A stretch of 64,000 nt of DNA, from assembly GCF_023973825.1 (NCBI RefSeq), contig NC_090122.1, forward strand, positions 800,130 to 864,129, in the 5' to 3' direction. Below the pieces are notes generated by a model. It was not told the DNA's origin. It made no database searches and saw only the letters and a program-made list of their open reading frames with translations. Shown here piece by piece: positions 23,801 to 34,700 of the stretch. Each line of letters begins with the position of its first letter. The first letter of the stretch is position 1. The stretch comes from Plasmodium brasilianum. Its lineage: Eukaryota; Apicomplexa; Aconoidasida; Haemosporida; Plasmodiidae. A program made the translations under genes and the position numbers.

Positions 23801-24225
23801 AACATAGTTTTATTTTTATTGCTGTTCAGGTAAAATTTTTCTTTTAATTTATCTTGTTCATAACTTTTGTCAGACTCGTTTGTTCTCTTACATGTATTTG
23901 TGCTATTAAAATTAATCGATCTATTCATACACTTCTTCGATAAACCTTCCTCAAAGATATTTGACGTGACGATAGTATTATTAGAGGAATCATATCTTGC
24001 TTTCATATCCTTTTTCTGGTCCACACCTACTGGAGAATCATTTTTACTGTATTTACTCAAATTTTCCCCGGAATTTGTTCTTATCGATTCTGAAAAAATG
24101 TTCCTACTTTTGTTGTTACATAAAAAATTATTTCTCTTTTTTAAAGTTTCAATATCATTATTCACCTGCTTACTTAAAGCTCCACCATGTGTGCAATTTT
24201 CTCTCGTGTCCTTTTCTATCCACAT
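20830..24225 (-). CDS. Repetitive coiled-coil protein, unknown function
   Basis: I do not recognise this family. Single open frame of 1,131 residues from an ATG at 24225. Residues about 1-340 are Asn/Lys/Ser-rich low complexity without a signal peptide. From about residue 355 to 560 there is a degenerate 19-residue repeat in which each unit starts Asn-(Ile/Val/Leu)-(Asn/His) and ends (Val/Ile)-Asn/Asp-Glu, for example NIHKELTKNMHILNRNIDE. Further helical, heptad-like sequence continues to about 900, with periodic Glu, Lys and Asn at surface positions and Ile/Leu/Met at core positions, so a long rod is expected. The C-terminus is basic (RRNWRIRKYEQIRKKG, then KRWAGKK). A cytoskeletal or scaffold role is a guess from shape alone. 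No intron is needed to keep the frame open. Confidence 0.75.
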   Translation of the reverse strand: MWIEKDTRENCTHGGALSKQVNNDIETLKKRNNFLCNNKSRNIFSESIRTNSGENLSKYSKNDSPVGVDQKKDMKARYDSSNNTIVTSNIFEEGLSKKCMNRSINFNSTNTCKRTNESDKSYEQDKLKEKFYLNSNKNKTMFNSTNLGKGKKLDFLNNVNDEMVEKSTQNFDNMKSKNSYNMNPNYYKNTQYLNNSSIYNDSIINNKTVLCQDYADMKELHMEVEDLHKLDLGRGVVKHNDSVIKGDSHFTLTSNKKGIFSYTKSSPSKLHTKRGMEETEREILHKEKESNYQNSVNSSSKNNFLRMKEFIRKDVPRIIKNTVDNNLSKNIDKRVQDAIEQKIMHFVENNLFSIMEKNANNLNSSYTYEKINECINNEIKKNIDMAYENIKENVHRNINEEITKNIYSLNNTLNENINKEIENNIERIYIKVNENVDDKLNTQLIENMTNVQNNLFKNVNDELKRKMEIVGSNINSKVNENINKELVKNIDFLNKKINENIHKELTKNMHILNRNIDENLHDQIQKNTQILLKSVNENLTQEIKNNIITMQKNIDISLSENSVETRIQNMYDHSNKNVNEEMKKIIEITHEYVKESISMEVKKCIDRINITSVEENLKEELKKSMHMLENTFTATVNNKIEKTFDDFNRNIIDNENKKKKGIEDIIIEKMNFLENNFTLHVQEKIQINMNKLREEVIASLNDEIIKKKKEKKNIEIIHSDNVYQKISEDIIKNNEIKYDTIVHKTNEFFNTLMKEQMFLSNNFQKEMKLLKNAKTNNKNISEMVKTYLTTFQKKVYDSVEANTVQLININESLLKNMNGHASAVKRELNDHTLAVTKELMEVCANVKEKVSVEISEQVEKTIASMKSTMHDSESKIVKTLVSIINENAQKIMDDGRDAQKKDETVNKIYELVSKNNEYITSVVLNRLEEENKYSTSDNHEKIFSNLHSAITSHSGIYPDMLRQKEEKTSDYLKNMHKEINSKINYGTKYISKIIENKMNDVIRRNWRIRKYEQIRKKGLNRLDKSAIDDKNAQEYYHKKGSKMERKNAHGLHKEKEENNTTQVEVGKKCFGAHKGMNLSKRWAGKKVNMQNETARRKRLPVYIVNYWKNENNELIEVTEYLKQRTTKRVHM

Positions 24226-24674
24226 ATTATTTAATTTTGTTTATTTTTTGTATGACCAAGTCAGAATTTTTTTTAATGTCGAGCGTTTTTTTTTTTTTTT
24301 TTTTTTAACTACAATGTATATGAATGAAATGTTTTTATTTGGCCAAGTACGAATATTTTTTTTTTAGATCAAGTCGATTTTATATTGCATTTTTTTCCCT
24401 TTGCCCCTGTGTCTCTTCGTCCGTGTGCCCCTTTACGGCTTTACCCTTTTTTGCCTCTTTACTATTTTATAGACTATTTTGATAAATTTATGAGCGTGCT
24501 CAACTTTTCATGCTGTTTAAGTTTAAGCCGCTTCTATCCAACTTGTGTCAATGTATAAGCACGTTTTGAGTGATACATACAAATTTTGTTATTCACTTTA
24601 TTAAGATAATAAAGTTTGTAAAAATAAATAATATTTCTAAAAATATTTATAGAAAAAGAAGGAAACAGGAAAAC

Positions 24675-24756
<82 letters not shown>

Positions 24757-26002
24757 TAAGAATTTTATTTAGCTTTCATTTTTTCTATGTATTTTTTCTT
24801 TTTCTTCCTTTTCTTATTTTAATAAAAATAATTTTGAGAAATAGGAAAATTAAAAAGACGCAAACAAAATTAAAAATGATAGTAAAATATATACTGTGAA
24901 AGAACAAATGAAGTTGTGGAATAAAAAAGGTAAAAAAATTTGCCAACCACAAAAATGTATCAATTTGCCAACCACAAAAATGTATCAATTTGCCAACCAC
25001 AAAAATGTATTAATATGCCAACCACAAATAGGTAAAAACTTATGAACAAATGGGTAAAATATTATGAAAGACAAATATGTAAAAAATTAGTTACAAAAAA
25101 AAAAAAAAAAAATGGAATAATACAAAACAATGATTAAGAGTACGTGCATTAGATCTTCTTTAATTACAAAAATTTCCTTTCTTCGAAAAAGAGTTATAAA
25201 AAAATATATCTCAGGGGAGATGTATACATATACATAAATACGCACATACGTACATATATACGAATATATATACTAACGGGTACACTCAAATGAGGTTCAT
25301 AAAATATAACAAAAAATGTGTAACGTGATAAGAGGCGTAAAAAAATTTCACGAAGAATGAGCAAGGAACAGCTAATATCAGATACAAAAATTTTCTAAAA
25401 AATGTTTTACATAAATAAAATTCTTCAATAAAGAGAAAACGCTATATTTTTACTCAGTACTTACTCCTAACTCCTTTTTGAATAAAACAACAAATATTAA
25501 GAGCAAAAGGGATGAAGGAGTTAATGAATGGATCACTACACTCTATTACTAAAAAAAAAAAAAAAAAAAAAAAAAACTTGTTTGTATTAAAAAATAAATA
25601 TGGAAAACAATTAAGTGTTATATGAAAATACACAAAAAAATATTACATATACAGTTATTTATTTTTTATTATTATTTTTTTTTCTCTCTTTTAAAAATTA
25701 ATTCATAAGAATAAAAGACTTAGTAAACCTATAATAAGAAAAAGATGATACACTTTTCACAAGTGATATAAATATGTATCATTTATATATTTTTTTCATT
25801 AATTAGTTTTTTACTAAATTGTTTAATCATATTTTAACAGCTAAGGATTTTATGTTCCTAATTTCACACAGAAAAAAATTAAAAAAAAAAAAATTGTGTA
25901 TATACATAGTACTTTTATTTATATATACAAGGGAAATTTTTTTTTTTTTTTTTTTAACACTCCTTAGAAATATACATCAATTATTTTGCTTGTTCATTCG
26001 CG

Positions 26003-26041
<39 letters not shown>

Positions 26042-26384
26042 TAATATATGTATTAATATATGTATTACACGAGGGATTGTAATTAAAAATTAAGATGTAG
26101 GAAATCGAATAGGGAATTACAAAGAAATGCAATATGAGTACTCGTATTTCAGTATTTCATATATTGTAACATCTTTCAAAAATTAGCAATTTTTTTTTTT
26201 TTTTTTTTTTATTATTATTGCTATTATTTTTTTAACGCCGAAATTACAAAAGAGAAGGGAAAGGCTAGTATAATTAACATTGCTCAGTAGTTCTTACGCC
26301 AAAAACCCATCGTACATTACAGTAGGAATGTAACAAAATATAAGAGTAATCTAATCGGTTGTCATTTTGGTAGTTACTAAAACT
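24226..26384. other. Intergenic region with a 79-A homopolymer
   Basis: Probable shared promoter space upstream of the coiled-coil gene (-) and of the small genes (+). It contains a 79-base A run (24676-24754), a 25-bp repeat, several shorter A/T runs and (AT)n. I see no gene. Confidence 0.55.
24941..25035. repeat. 25-bp repeat, four copies
   Basis: TGCCAACCACAAAAATGTAT recurs at 24941, 24966, 24991 and 25016 (last copy diverged), period 25 bp. Confidence 0.9.
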
Positions 26385-26793
26385 ATGTTTGCCTATTTTG
26401 CTAACTTGTATGTGTGTGTGCATGTTTAGTGTTTACTAGTTACTATTGTTCTCTACTCACCGTTCACTGTTTAATTTGATTTTTTTTATTATTTCCTTTC
26501 CCCTGTTTCCCCTCAGAATTGTGGAAACCGTACGGACCAATGCAAAATTTTTTTAGTTTAAGAATTTATGCTCAACCGAAGTGTAAGAGTATAAATGGAA
26601 AAAATTTTAATATTTTATTTAGAGATGATGTTTGTTATTGGGAAAGTATATACGCACATGTGTGACCATGCACATATCCACACTAACTGCAAACGTATTT
26701 GCGCTTCTCATTTTATTCGCTTTTTTTTTTTTTTAGGTAAAAATTGAATCAATTCACTTCGCAAGTGTAGCACATTTTCCAGTATCAACGTGA
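26385..26793 (+). CDS. Possible small spliced gene, exon model uncertain
   Basis: No family recognised. A well-formed intron has donor GTATGT at 26408 and a C/T-rich CCCCTCAG acceptor ending at 26516. It joins ATG TTT GCC ... AAC TT (26385) to AATTGTGGAAACC, giving MFAYFANLIVETVRTNAKFF and then a stop after a run of seven T. Dropping one T would continue into SLRIYAQPKCKSING and FRDDVCYWE, which is itself open in the next frame and starts with an in-frame ATG at 26540. A second intron (donor GTATAT at 26646, acceptor TTTTAG ending 26736) leads to VKIESIHFASVAHFPVST and a stop, but the phase of the best donor does not match. Either an indel in the T7 run, a start at 26540, or a noncoding 5' leader could explain it. 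Confidence 0.35.
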
Positions 26794-26819
26794 AATCGCT
26801 TCCAACAAAAAAAAAAAAA

Positions 26820-26952
26820 AAGAAATAGAAGTAGAAGTAGAAATAGAAGTAGAAATAGAAGTAGAAGTAGAAGTAGAAGTAGAAATAGAAGTAGAAGTAG
26901 AAGTAGAAATAGAAGTAGAAGTAGAAATAGAAGTAGAAGTAGAAATAGAAAA
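26820..26952. repeat. GAAGTA/GAAATA 6-bp repeat
   Basis: About 22 copies of GAAGTA and GAAATA in a non-strict alternation, immediately upstream of the DMAC1-like gene and probably in its 5' untranslated region. Confidence 0.85.
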
Positions 26953-27053
26953 AAGAGGTTGAAAAATTAAGAGAAACAAACAAGATAAACAAAAAGGTTC
27001 TGCAAAATAAAGAATAGTGAAACAGATAACCGCAAACAATTGCAAACAACGTG

Positions 27054-27302
27054 ATGAACATAACACCTGAAAAAAACTCAAACACAGAAGATTGCATGTT
27101 TTGTCGAGTTACAGGTACGCTAGTATTTGGAAGTCTATCATTTTATTCATTTCTAAAATTTTTACAAGCCGAAAAAAGAACAGGTGATAAAAAATTTTTT
27201 GGGTTAATTTCTCTTTGTTTTAGTTTCCTAGCAATATATAGAGCAAGTAGTACATCTAAGCCGATCTTAAATAAAACAACTAAAAATGTTAAACAACAAT
27301 AA
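27054..27302 (+). CDS. DMAC1/DUF4536-like small membrane protein
   Basis: Protein of 82 residues, start ATG 27054 (the codon before it is GTG, not used). It contains EDCMFCRVTG, a C-x2-C-R motif, followed by two hydrophobic segments (LVFGSLSFYSFLKFL and FFGLISLCFSFLAIY) and a short basic tail. This is the layout of DUF4536 proteins such as DMAC1/TMEM261, small inner mitochondrial membrane proteins linked in mammals to complex I assembly. Plasmodium lacks canonical complex I, so a different role would be expected if the family call holds. The call is from motif and topology only. Its last 17 bases overlap the next ORF in another frame. Confidence 0.62.
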   Translation: MNITPEKNSNTEDCMFCRVTGTLVFGSLSFYSFLKFLQAEKRTGDKKFFGLISLCFSFLAIYRASSTSKPILNKTTKNVKQQ

Positions 27303-27735
27303 TGAGAACTTACTTAGTTTCAAAAACATAATAAACAATAGTGAAAATAGGAATAGAGATGAAAATATGAACCATTTCTTTGATTCTTATAACAACACAT
27401 CGATGGCATTAGAGGCAAGTAAAAGAAATACCATTCCGTACAACGAGACTCAGAACGTTGGCGATATTAATACGAACATGTATAGCCATAATAACACAAA
27501 CAACAGTATCAGCGGTAACAATGGCAGTAACAGTAACTGCAATCAGGGGAACAAGGTCGGTGTAGAAAATAAAACAGAACAATTGGAAATGTTTGTTGAG
27601 AACATGCTAAATGAGTTAAAAAGCAAAATGCAAAATTTGTCGAACAACTTATTGAGCAAAGTGGACAGCATGGAAAAATCGCTAGATGATCTTGAAAACA
27701 TCATGATTGACTTTTCAAATAAAAGAAATAGTTGA
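27286..27735 (+). CDS. HSBP1-like coiled-coil protein with an Asn-rich N-terminal extension
   Basis: The last 50 or so residues (EQLEMFVENMLNELKSKM, then NLSNNLLSKVDSMEKSLDDLE) follow the heptad pattern and key positions of heat-shock-factor binding protein 1, a 76-residue trimeric coiled coil that in animals binds HSF1 and also acts with the WASH complex. The preceding roughly 95 residues are Asn/Ser-rich and specific to this lineage. If the first ATG is used, the protein is 149 residues and overlaps the preceding ORF by 17 bp; an in-frame ATG at 27370 would avoid the overlap. Plasmodium is not known to me to carry a classical HSF, so the partner is more likely structural than a heat-shock factor. 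Confidence 0.72.
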   Translation: MLNNNNENLLSFKNIINNSENRNRDENMNHFFDSYNNTSMALEASKRNTIPYNETQNVGDINTNMYSHNNTNNSISGNNGSNSNCNQGNKVGVENKTEQLEMFVENMLNELKSKMQNLSNNLLSKVDSMEKSLDDLENIMIDFSNKRNS

Positions 27736-29190
27736 GTAGCTGTATTATAAGTATAAAAATATGTACATGTACAGTTGAGTATATACACGTAGGTGTACAT
27801 CATCCACATGTAAGCAAAGGTTTGTTTGTTTGTTTTTTTTTTAATTTGTAGGTTTGCTAAAAATGCTTTCTCTGTCTGTCACTCATTCTTTCTTTTTTTT
27901 TTTTTTTTTTTTTAAGAAAAAACTGTATGAAAAAAGGATATTATTGCCATAGTTTTGTTAAACTACAACAATGCCACAATACATAACACACAGCACAGCT
28001 TTTTTTTTTTTTTTTTTTTTTTGTCGTTTCACTTTGTAAGGCGCGAAAAAAAAAAATATATATACATATATAATATATTACAGTGTTTATTTACTGTTCT
28101 TAAATTTCATCCTCATCATGTACTATGCATTTTAGCATTTAGCAATTTATTAATATGAACACGAATGTTAAAAAAAAAAAAAAAAGAAAAAAGAAAATGC
28201 GCAAAATGTCCAAAAATTGTGAGTAATAATTCGTAGGGAAGCAATATTTTGTATTACAAAAATGGAGCAAGTCCGTTCAGTTTAGTGGTACAGCCAGTCT
28301 CGAATGCTCATATACTTTATTGAGTCTTTATATTTTATTTTATTGTATGGTATTTGTTTTGCCATATTGTGTACTATTTCGCTTATTATTCTACTTATTT
28401 TTTCGTTCATTATTTAATTTTACTTAAATATTTCACTTATCTGTGTTTATCTTTTTGCTAGCATTTTTGCATTTCTCGTTCATTTCCAGTGTGTAATATT
28501 TCTTTATCTCTTACATTGTTTCTTGCTTTATTTATTTATTTATTTATTTTATTATTATTTTTTTTTTTTTTTTCCCCCTTTTTTTCTTTTTTTTCTTTTT
28601 TCCCTTTTTTTCTTTTTCCCTTTTTTTCCTTTTTAAGTATATTATTTTACGGCATTTTATTTTCCTTCCATTTGCCTTTTTTTTGTTTTTTTATTTTTGA
28701 CAAATTAAAGCATAAAATATTAAGTATATTTAGCAAAAAAAAAAAAAAAAAAAAAAATTAAAAAAAAAAAGCTCTCTTAATTTTATAAACAATAAAACAT
28801 TGAGAATAGTGTGTTTTAAAATATATTGCAATTGCAATGTTTGATAGAAACAAAATTTCATACAATTCGTGAGTATAATCCGTCCATTTGCTCTTTTCTT
28901 AGCTTTTTCCCGTAAGTGTAAAAATAATGTTTTATCATTTTTTTTATTTTTTATTTTATATTTTTTATTTTGTTTTATTATTTTTTTTTCCTTTTTTGTT
29001 TCGAGGACATTACACTTTTATGTGTATTTAATATCCGCTATATGTTATATGCTGTTCGTTTTTAATTGTACAAACAAAGAACAAATGATAACAAATAGGA
29101 AAAAAAAGGAAAGCGGAAAAGGCTATTTGAAAGGATAATAAATAAGACAAAAGAAAGACAGTTTTTGCTCACAACTTATGGAGATTTTTT

Positions 29191-29225
<35 letters not shown>

Positions 29226-29512
29226 ATTGTAATTAATGCGTAATTCGAAAGTCTTTTCTTTTTTTTATTCTTATTTTTTCATATTTTTACTTTTTTTTTT
29301 TTTTTTTTTGATTGATTTTGTTTTTTGTTAAATATTAATATTTTATGCTTTATTTTTTAATCATCATATGTGAATGTGTTTCACCCATTGCACCGTCTTT
29401 TTCTACATCTTTTCACTCCTTATCTCTACTGGCGTTTCAGTCATTTCGTGCTACTGTTATTTGTTTTGTTCCTACCTCATATTCACGCCCCTTTTTTTTT
29501 TTTGTGTTAATT
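27736..29512. other. Intergenic, T-rich
   Basis: Downstream of the HSBP1-like gene and upstream of the palmitoyltransferase. Dense T runs (28555-28640, 29190-29223, 29291-29310) and an A run (28736-28756). The ATG-containing frames here are Phe/Leu shadows of T runs. No RNA gene recognised. Confidence 0.55.
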
Positions 29513-29963
29513 ATGAATAAACGAATATTCGCTTTTAGAGATGATACAAAGTCAAAAGAAGCCGAAGAATTTGTGCGCACGAATGGGTTTACATTACCAC
29601 TACAAATATTTCAATTAATGTCTTTTTTTATTTTTATAATTATAGTTGCATTAATTATTATCATTTCTGCATTTAATACTGATACCATATTTCTCCTTTT
29701 TTATATTTTTTTTGGAGTTCTAATTATTATAATTATTGCTTTATCGTATACTGTAACAACAATAAACCCAGTAGACCCCTTATCATTTAAGTATATTCAT
29801 AATAAAGTTAATGAAGAAGACCTTAAGGATTTATGTGAATGTGATATATGTGGTTTTGTTGAACCACAAAGTAAACATTGTAAGGTTTGTAACAAATGCG
29901 TTTCTGTTTTTGATCATCATTGCATGTGGGTTAACAATTGTATAGGGAAAAAAAACTACAAGT

Positions 29964-29998
<35 letters not shown>

Positions 29999-31427
29999 GG
30001 CGTTTACCTAGCACGCCAGTTTTGGGTACCCTCTTTGGATAGCTACCACATATGTATGCGCGTGAATATACACGTTTATATGCACGTTTATATACACGCA
30101 TGTGCACCTGATTGGGCAACCAAATAAAACTTTATGCTAAACAATTTTAGATATTTCGTAGGTCTCTTGACAGTACTAACAATTTTCAACTGCTTCGTCT
30201 TTCTGTTTTGCATTATTTTTTTTGTTATCTCCCTGAAACATGATCTCATAAAGGAAAGATGGAAACACGTAATGATAGAAAAATAGATGAAATTATTTTT
30301 CTTAAAAGTATTTCTCGACGAGCATTTGTACAGTTTTGCATCTATATTGTTGTTCCGTTATACTGTTGTCTTATTTTATCGCTTATCTATATTGTCTTTT
30401 TGTTGATTTATCGGTTTGCTGTTTTACGTTCTGTTGTTTTATTTTTTTTATTTTATTTTATTTATTTTTTTTTTTTTTTTCCCCCCTCCCTCTTCTCACC
30501 AGTTCTACGGAGGTTACGATGATGCTCTGTTTTACATTCTGCTATGTTCCCTTTTTGTTCTGAATGGAACAGTATTCGTGTTAGTAATTCAACTTTTTGG
30601 ATTACACATTTTTTTGATTTCAAAAAAAATGACTACCTATGAGTACATTGTCAAGCGATCTCATGTAAGAGAGAAAAAAGGAAGGCAAGGACGTGTATAC
30701 ATACATATATAGGCACACACGCACATACATATATGTGTACATATATGCATACATACTAGCATACATGCATGCGTGTGTGCATCAAAATCCCCCTTCCACA
30801 TGAACATGTTTTCATGCACATGCGCACATAAAGCGATTTCATATCAATCCACACGCATACACATTCTCACAAGGTACACGTAAGACGTTCATGTAATTTC
30901 CTTTTCAGTCTGAGGAAGAACAAAAGATAGGAATTAAAACCTTTTTTGAATGGTTGATCATTGACAAAAAGTACGTTCTTTTATTGAATAAAAAAAATAT
31001 ATTTCATTTAGATGAAGTAGCAATATTTTTATTTTTTATATTCACATAAATACTATCCGAAATTAACCATATTAACCCCAATTTTTTTTTTTTTTTTTTA
31101 AAACTCCCCCATGCAGGCGTTTGAAGAAGTCAGACAGCGATAATCAGGTATAAAAAGTACAAATTATGCTTGTTTTGGTTTTTGCTTTTGTTTTTGTTTT
31201 TGTTTTTGTTTTTGCTTTTGCTTTTGCTTTTGTTTTTGCTTTTGTTTTTGCTTTTGCTTTTGTTTTTGCTTTTGCTTTTGCTTTTGTTTTTCTTCTTTTT
31301 TATCTGCACCTCTAGACCATATATATATACCAAACGTAAAATGCGTAAAATGCGTAAAATACGAATTAACTTTTTACAGGATTTAGAAAACCAGGAAATT
31401 GAAAGAGTTAAGTCTATAAAAGATTAA
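29513..31427 (+). CDS. DHHC palmitoyltransferase, six exons
   Basis: Protein S-acyltransferase acting on cytosolic cysteines at a membrane. Exons 29513-29961, 30151-30268, 30503-30664, 30909-30970, 31117-31147 and 31380-31427 all join in phase to 289 residues. Two hydrophobic helices (about 31-53 and 59-80) precede the Cys-rich domain: [16 protein letters not shown], then [18 protein letters not shown] with the DHHC active site at about 134-137. Two more helices (about residues 151-175 and 198-220) follow, and the family's TTxE motif is seen as TTYE. So the four-TM DHHC topology is complete. Total length is near the smallest of the family and there are no ankyrin repeats. Synteny, as I recall it, suggests the P. 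falciparum chromosome 11 DHHC enzyme (I believe DHHC8), so I give no symbol. The start at 29513 is the first ATG after the T-rich leader. Confidence 0.93.
31155..31295 (+). repeat. TTTTTG/CTTTTG hexamer repeat in the last palmitoyltransferase intron
   Basis: About 20 copies of a 6-bp unit, TTTTGT or TTTTGC, between exon 5 (ends 31147) and exon 6 (starts 31380). Confidence 0.88.
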
Positions 31428-31780
31428 TAGAGAAAATTAAACAAATGAAAAGGAGAGGTTCACACGACGACACGTACGTATAAAAGTACATGTACATAAA
31501 CATATATACATGCATACATATGCCTTTGTGTGTGTATGCGCGCAACGCATAATGCACTCCCTGATTTCAAAACCGCACATGGACATATTGAAGGGGGAAA
31601 GGAGGAGGGATACAAAAAAAAAAAAAAAAAAAAAGATGAAGGATACACTCATGCTAATAGAAACATAATAATTGTATATGTGTATATGTACTCATTCTAT
31701 TTCTTTTGATATTTTGCACCACTTCACTTTCCGCGTTGTGCTTCATCACCCCCGCAATTGCTTAACCAATTTTCGAGGAA
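31428..31780. other. Short convergent intergenic region
   Basis: The 3' ends of the palmitoyltransferase (+) and the coiled-coil gene (-) face each other. Contains an A run (31614-31634). Nothing else seen. Confidence 0.6.
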
Positions 31781-34700
31781 TCACTTAAGGCTCTGCAGCT
31801 GCAAATCATCTGCCTGCTTTATAAGATTGATTCCATCTTCTTTATCTCGAATTTTTGATTCAATAAAAGAGAGTCTCTTCGTTAAGTTATCCAATGCCGT
31901 TTCCATTGTATCATTTTTTGTAGTTATAACTTCATTTTGTAATTTTAATTTTTTGTTTTCTTCTATTAACTTTAAATACGCATCATTTGAATTAGAATTA
32001 GCAGCATTACAATTCGCGTTAGAATTAGAAGAGCCATCTAATTCTTTCAAGTTTTTAATTTCATGTTTTAGTTTATCTGTGTATTCCTTATACAATTTCG
32101 TTTGTTCATTTATTTGCGCTTGCAGGGATCTTATAATGTTAACATTTTTTACATTTAGTTCTCTTTCTTTTTCTGTTACCTCCATTAAATTCTTATTAAT
32201 GTTTTCAAGATTAAGCATTTTATCCATTAACTTCTTCTGTTCTTCATTTTTTAAATACGAATTTTCGTTCGACAGTTCCACATTTTTACTTTGCAAATTT
32301 GATATTTCGTTTTTCATCTCGGTAAGGTTGTCACTTAGTCGTACAGTCTTGCCACTCAATTCATCATATTTGCTGTTCAACTCGTCATTCTTACTGCTCA
32401 ACTCGTCATTCTTACTGCTCAGCTCTACATTTTTGCTACTTAACTCCTCGTTCCTTCTGCTAAGTTCACTGTTCATGCTGCTAAGATGCTGAAGCCTTTC
32501 CTCCTTTGCTTCTTTCTCCCTATGAAGATTTTCCACCATTTCGCTGTTTTTACATTTTAAATCGTTGCATTCATTTATTAACTGTTCATAATTATTCTGC
32601 ATCTGCTGTAACTTATCCTCATAACTATTTGTTAATTGCAGTATTCTTTGCTCATTTTCTAGTACTGTGGAACTAACTTGTCTTTCAAGATTTTCTTTTA
32701 TTTTTTTATTGTCTTCTTCTAGATGTTCATAATTTTTTAATAAATTATTCTTTTCATTATCAAATAATTCTTTTTTTTTTTTAAATTCTTCATTTAATTC
32801 TTCTATTTTCTTTTTCATCATTTGTTCTGTTTGACTTTCGATCATCTTTATCATTTCTTCATACTCATTTATTTTCTGTATATTTTCTTCATATTTATTA
32901 GTCAACTCTTTATTATTAGTATTTGCCTTTTCTAACAAATCGTTATATTCCTTTTTCTTCATTTCATATTCTTTACTTATTTGTTCATACTGTTTAATGT
33001 AATTATCAACTTTCAATTCGGATTCCTTTTTAATTCGATTTATCTCATCTTGTAGTAAATCTGCAAATTGTTCTCTAATCTCTTCTGTTTCTTTTTTATT
33101 ATCTCGTATCATTTTTTCTAGCTCCTTTTCTAATTTTGTTTTTTCCTCCTTCATATGGTTCATATTTTCATTAAATGTATATTCATTATTTTTTAAGTTC
33201 TCTTCTAAATCTTTATTCCTATTCATAATATTTTCTTTTTCTTCATTTAATATGGATAAATTTAATTCTAAGTCATTCTTCTGACTACATAATAACTCCT
33301 TTTCTTGTATCATCTTCTCAACTTTATCATTTAACGTTTGTATTTCTTTATTCTTTTCTAATTCGAAGAATTCTTTTACTTCTTTCCTTTGTTTCTGTAA
33401 TATTTCTTCTAGCTCCTCTCTTTGCTTTGTCAATTTATCTTCATACATAGTTACTAATTTTTCCTTTTCATTTAATACATCCTGTACTTTCATCTCATAT
33501 TCCTTGTTTAGATCCTGTCTCAGAATGTTCTCTTTATCGTTATAACTCCTTTCTAGCTCTTTTTTCAAACATTCCATATCTCTATTCTTTTCATCAATAA
33601 ACTGTTTTTCCCTATTGTCCATCCCCTCACTCTTTATACTAATCTCACGCTGTAATCGTTCAATTTCTTTATTTTTTAACAACTCATACTCTTCTTTTAA
33701 GCTTTCCATTTTTTCACATTGCTCTTTCAACATATTATCCTTAATACTTTGAATATTATCATTCATCAACTTTTCATTTTCTTCTTTTAATATCATCAAT
33801 TCTTCCTGTTTCTTTTGTTCTATAGTACTCTTTATCATTTCTAATTCGTTGTTTTTTTCAATAATTAAATTATTTATAAAATCATTTTTATTTTTTTCCA
33901 TTTTCTCTTTATATTTCTCCAACTTAGAATTAAAATTTGCTTCAGCCATTACTTTTACCTTTTGTATTTCTTCTTCCATTCTAGCTGTTTCTGTTTCTAT
34001 ATTCATTTCTATCATTTCGTTTTTTTCCCTTTCCAAATTTTCGATTTCTATTTTTTTTCTTTTTTCAAATTCTTCCTTTAAAATTGCTATCTTTTCCTTT
34101 GTCTCTTCTTCAATTTTCTTTAATTCTTCTTTTAGTAATACTTCTTGTTCTTTTACCTTTTTTAAATTTTTTTTATTATTCATTTGTTCTATTTTTAATT
34201 CTTTTTTATTTTTTAAAATCAAATCTTTATACTGTTTTTCTTTTTTTTTATATAAAATTGTTTTCTTTTTTTCTTTTTCTTCCATTTTTTTGATAATTTC
34301 TAAAAATTGATTTTCTCTACTCTTATATATCTTTATTATTTCCTCGTTCTTCATTTTTATCCTTTTCAAAGTGTTAAATGAGTTGATAAAACCCTCTATC
34401 TCTCTTTTTATCTTTTGATTTTTAATGTTAATTATGTATAGGATGTTGCTCAACTCGTTTGCACCCTCCTCCGCATCATCCCCAGAGTCCACTACTTTAT
34501 CATCCACATCCTTACTACCCATTTCATTTCCTCCAATTTCATTGTCATCTACACCTGCTACTCCACATTGCTCACTTTCCAGCTCCACCATTTTCCTGTG
34601 CAGAATTTCAATAGACGCTTTTTTTTCCATAAGTAGAGAATTTATTTTCCGAGCTTCCATTCTCATCATACTGTCCAAGTTACCACCTTCATCGTGTAAT

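Noticed and set aside
27051..27056. GTG at 27051 as start of the DMAC1-like protein
   Set aside because: Eukaryotic initiation expected at the adjacent ATG, 27054.
28262..28320. Sequence with TAGTGGTACAG and TCTCGAATGC resembling tRNA boxes
   Set aside because: No acceptor stem or anticodon arm could be drawn; A and B box matches are partial.
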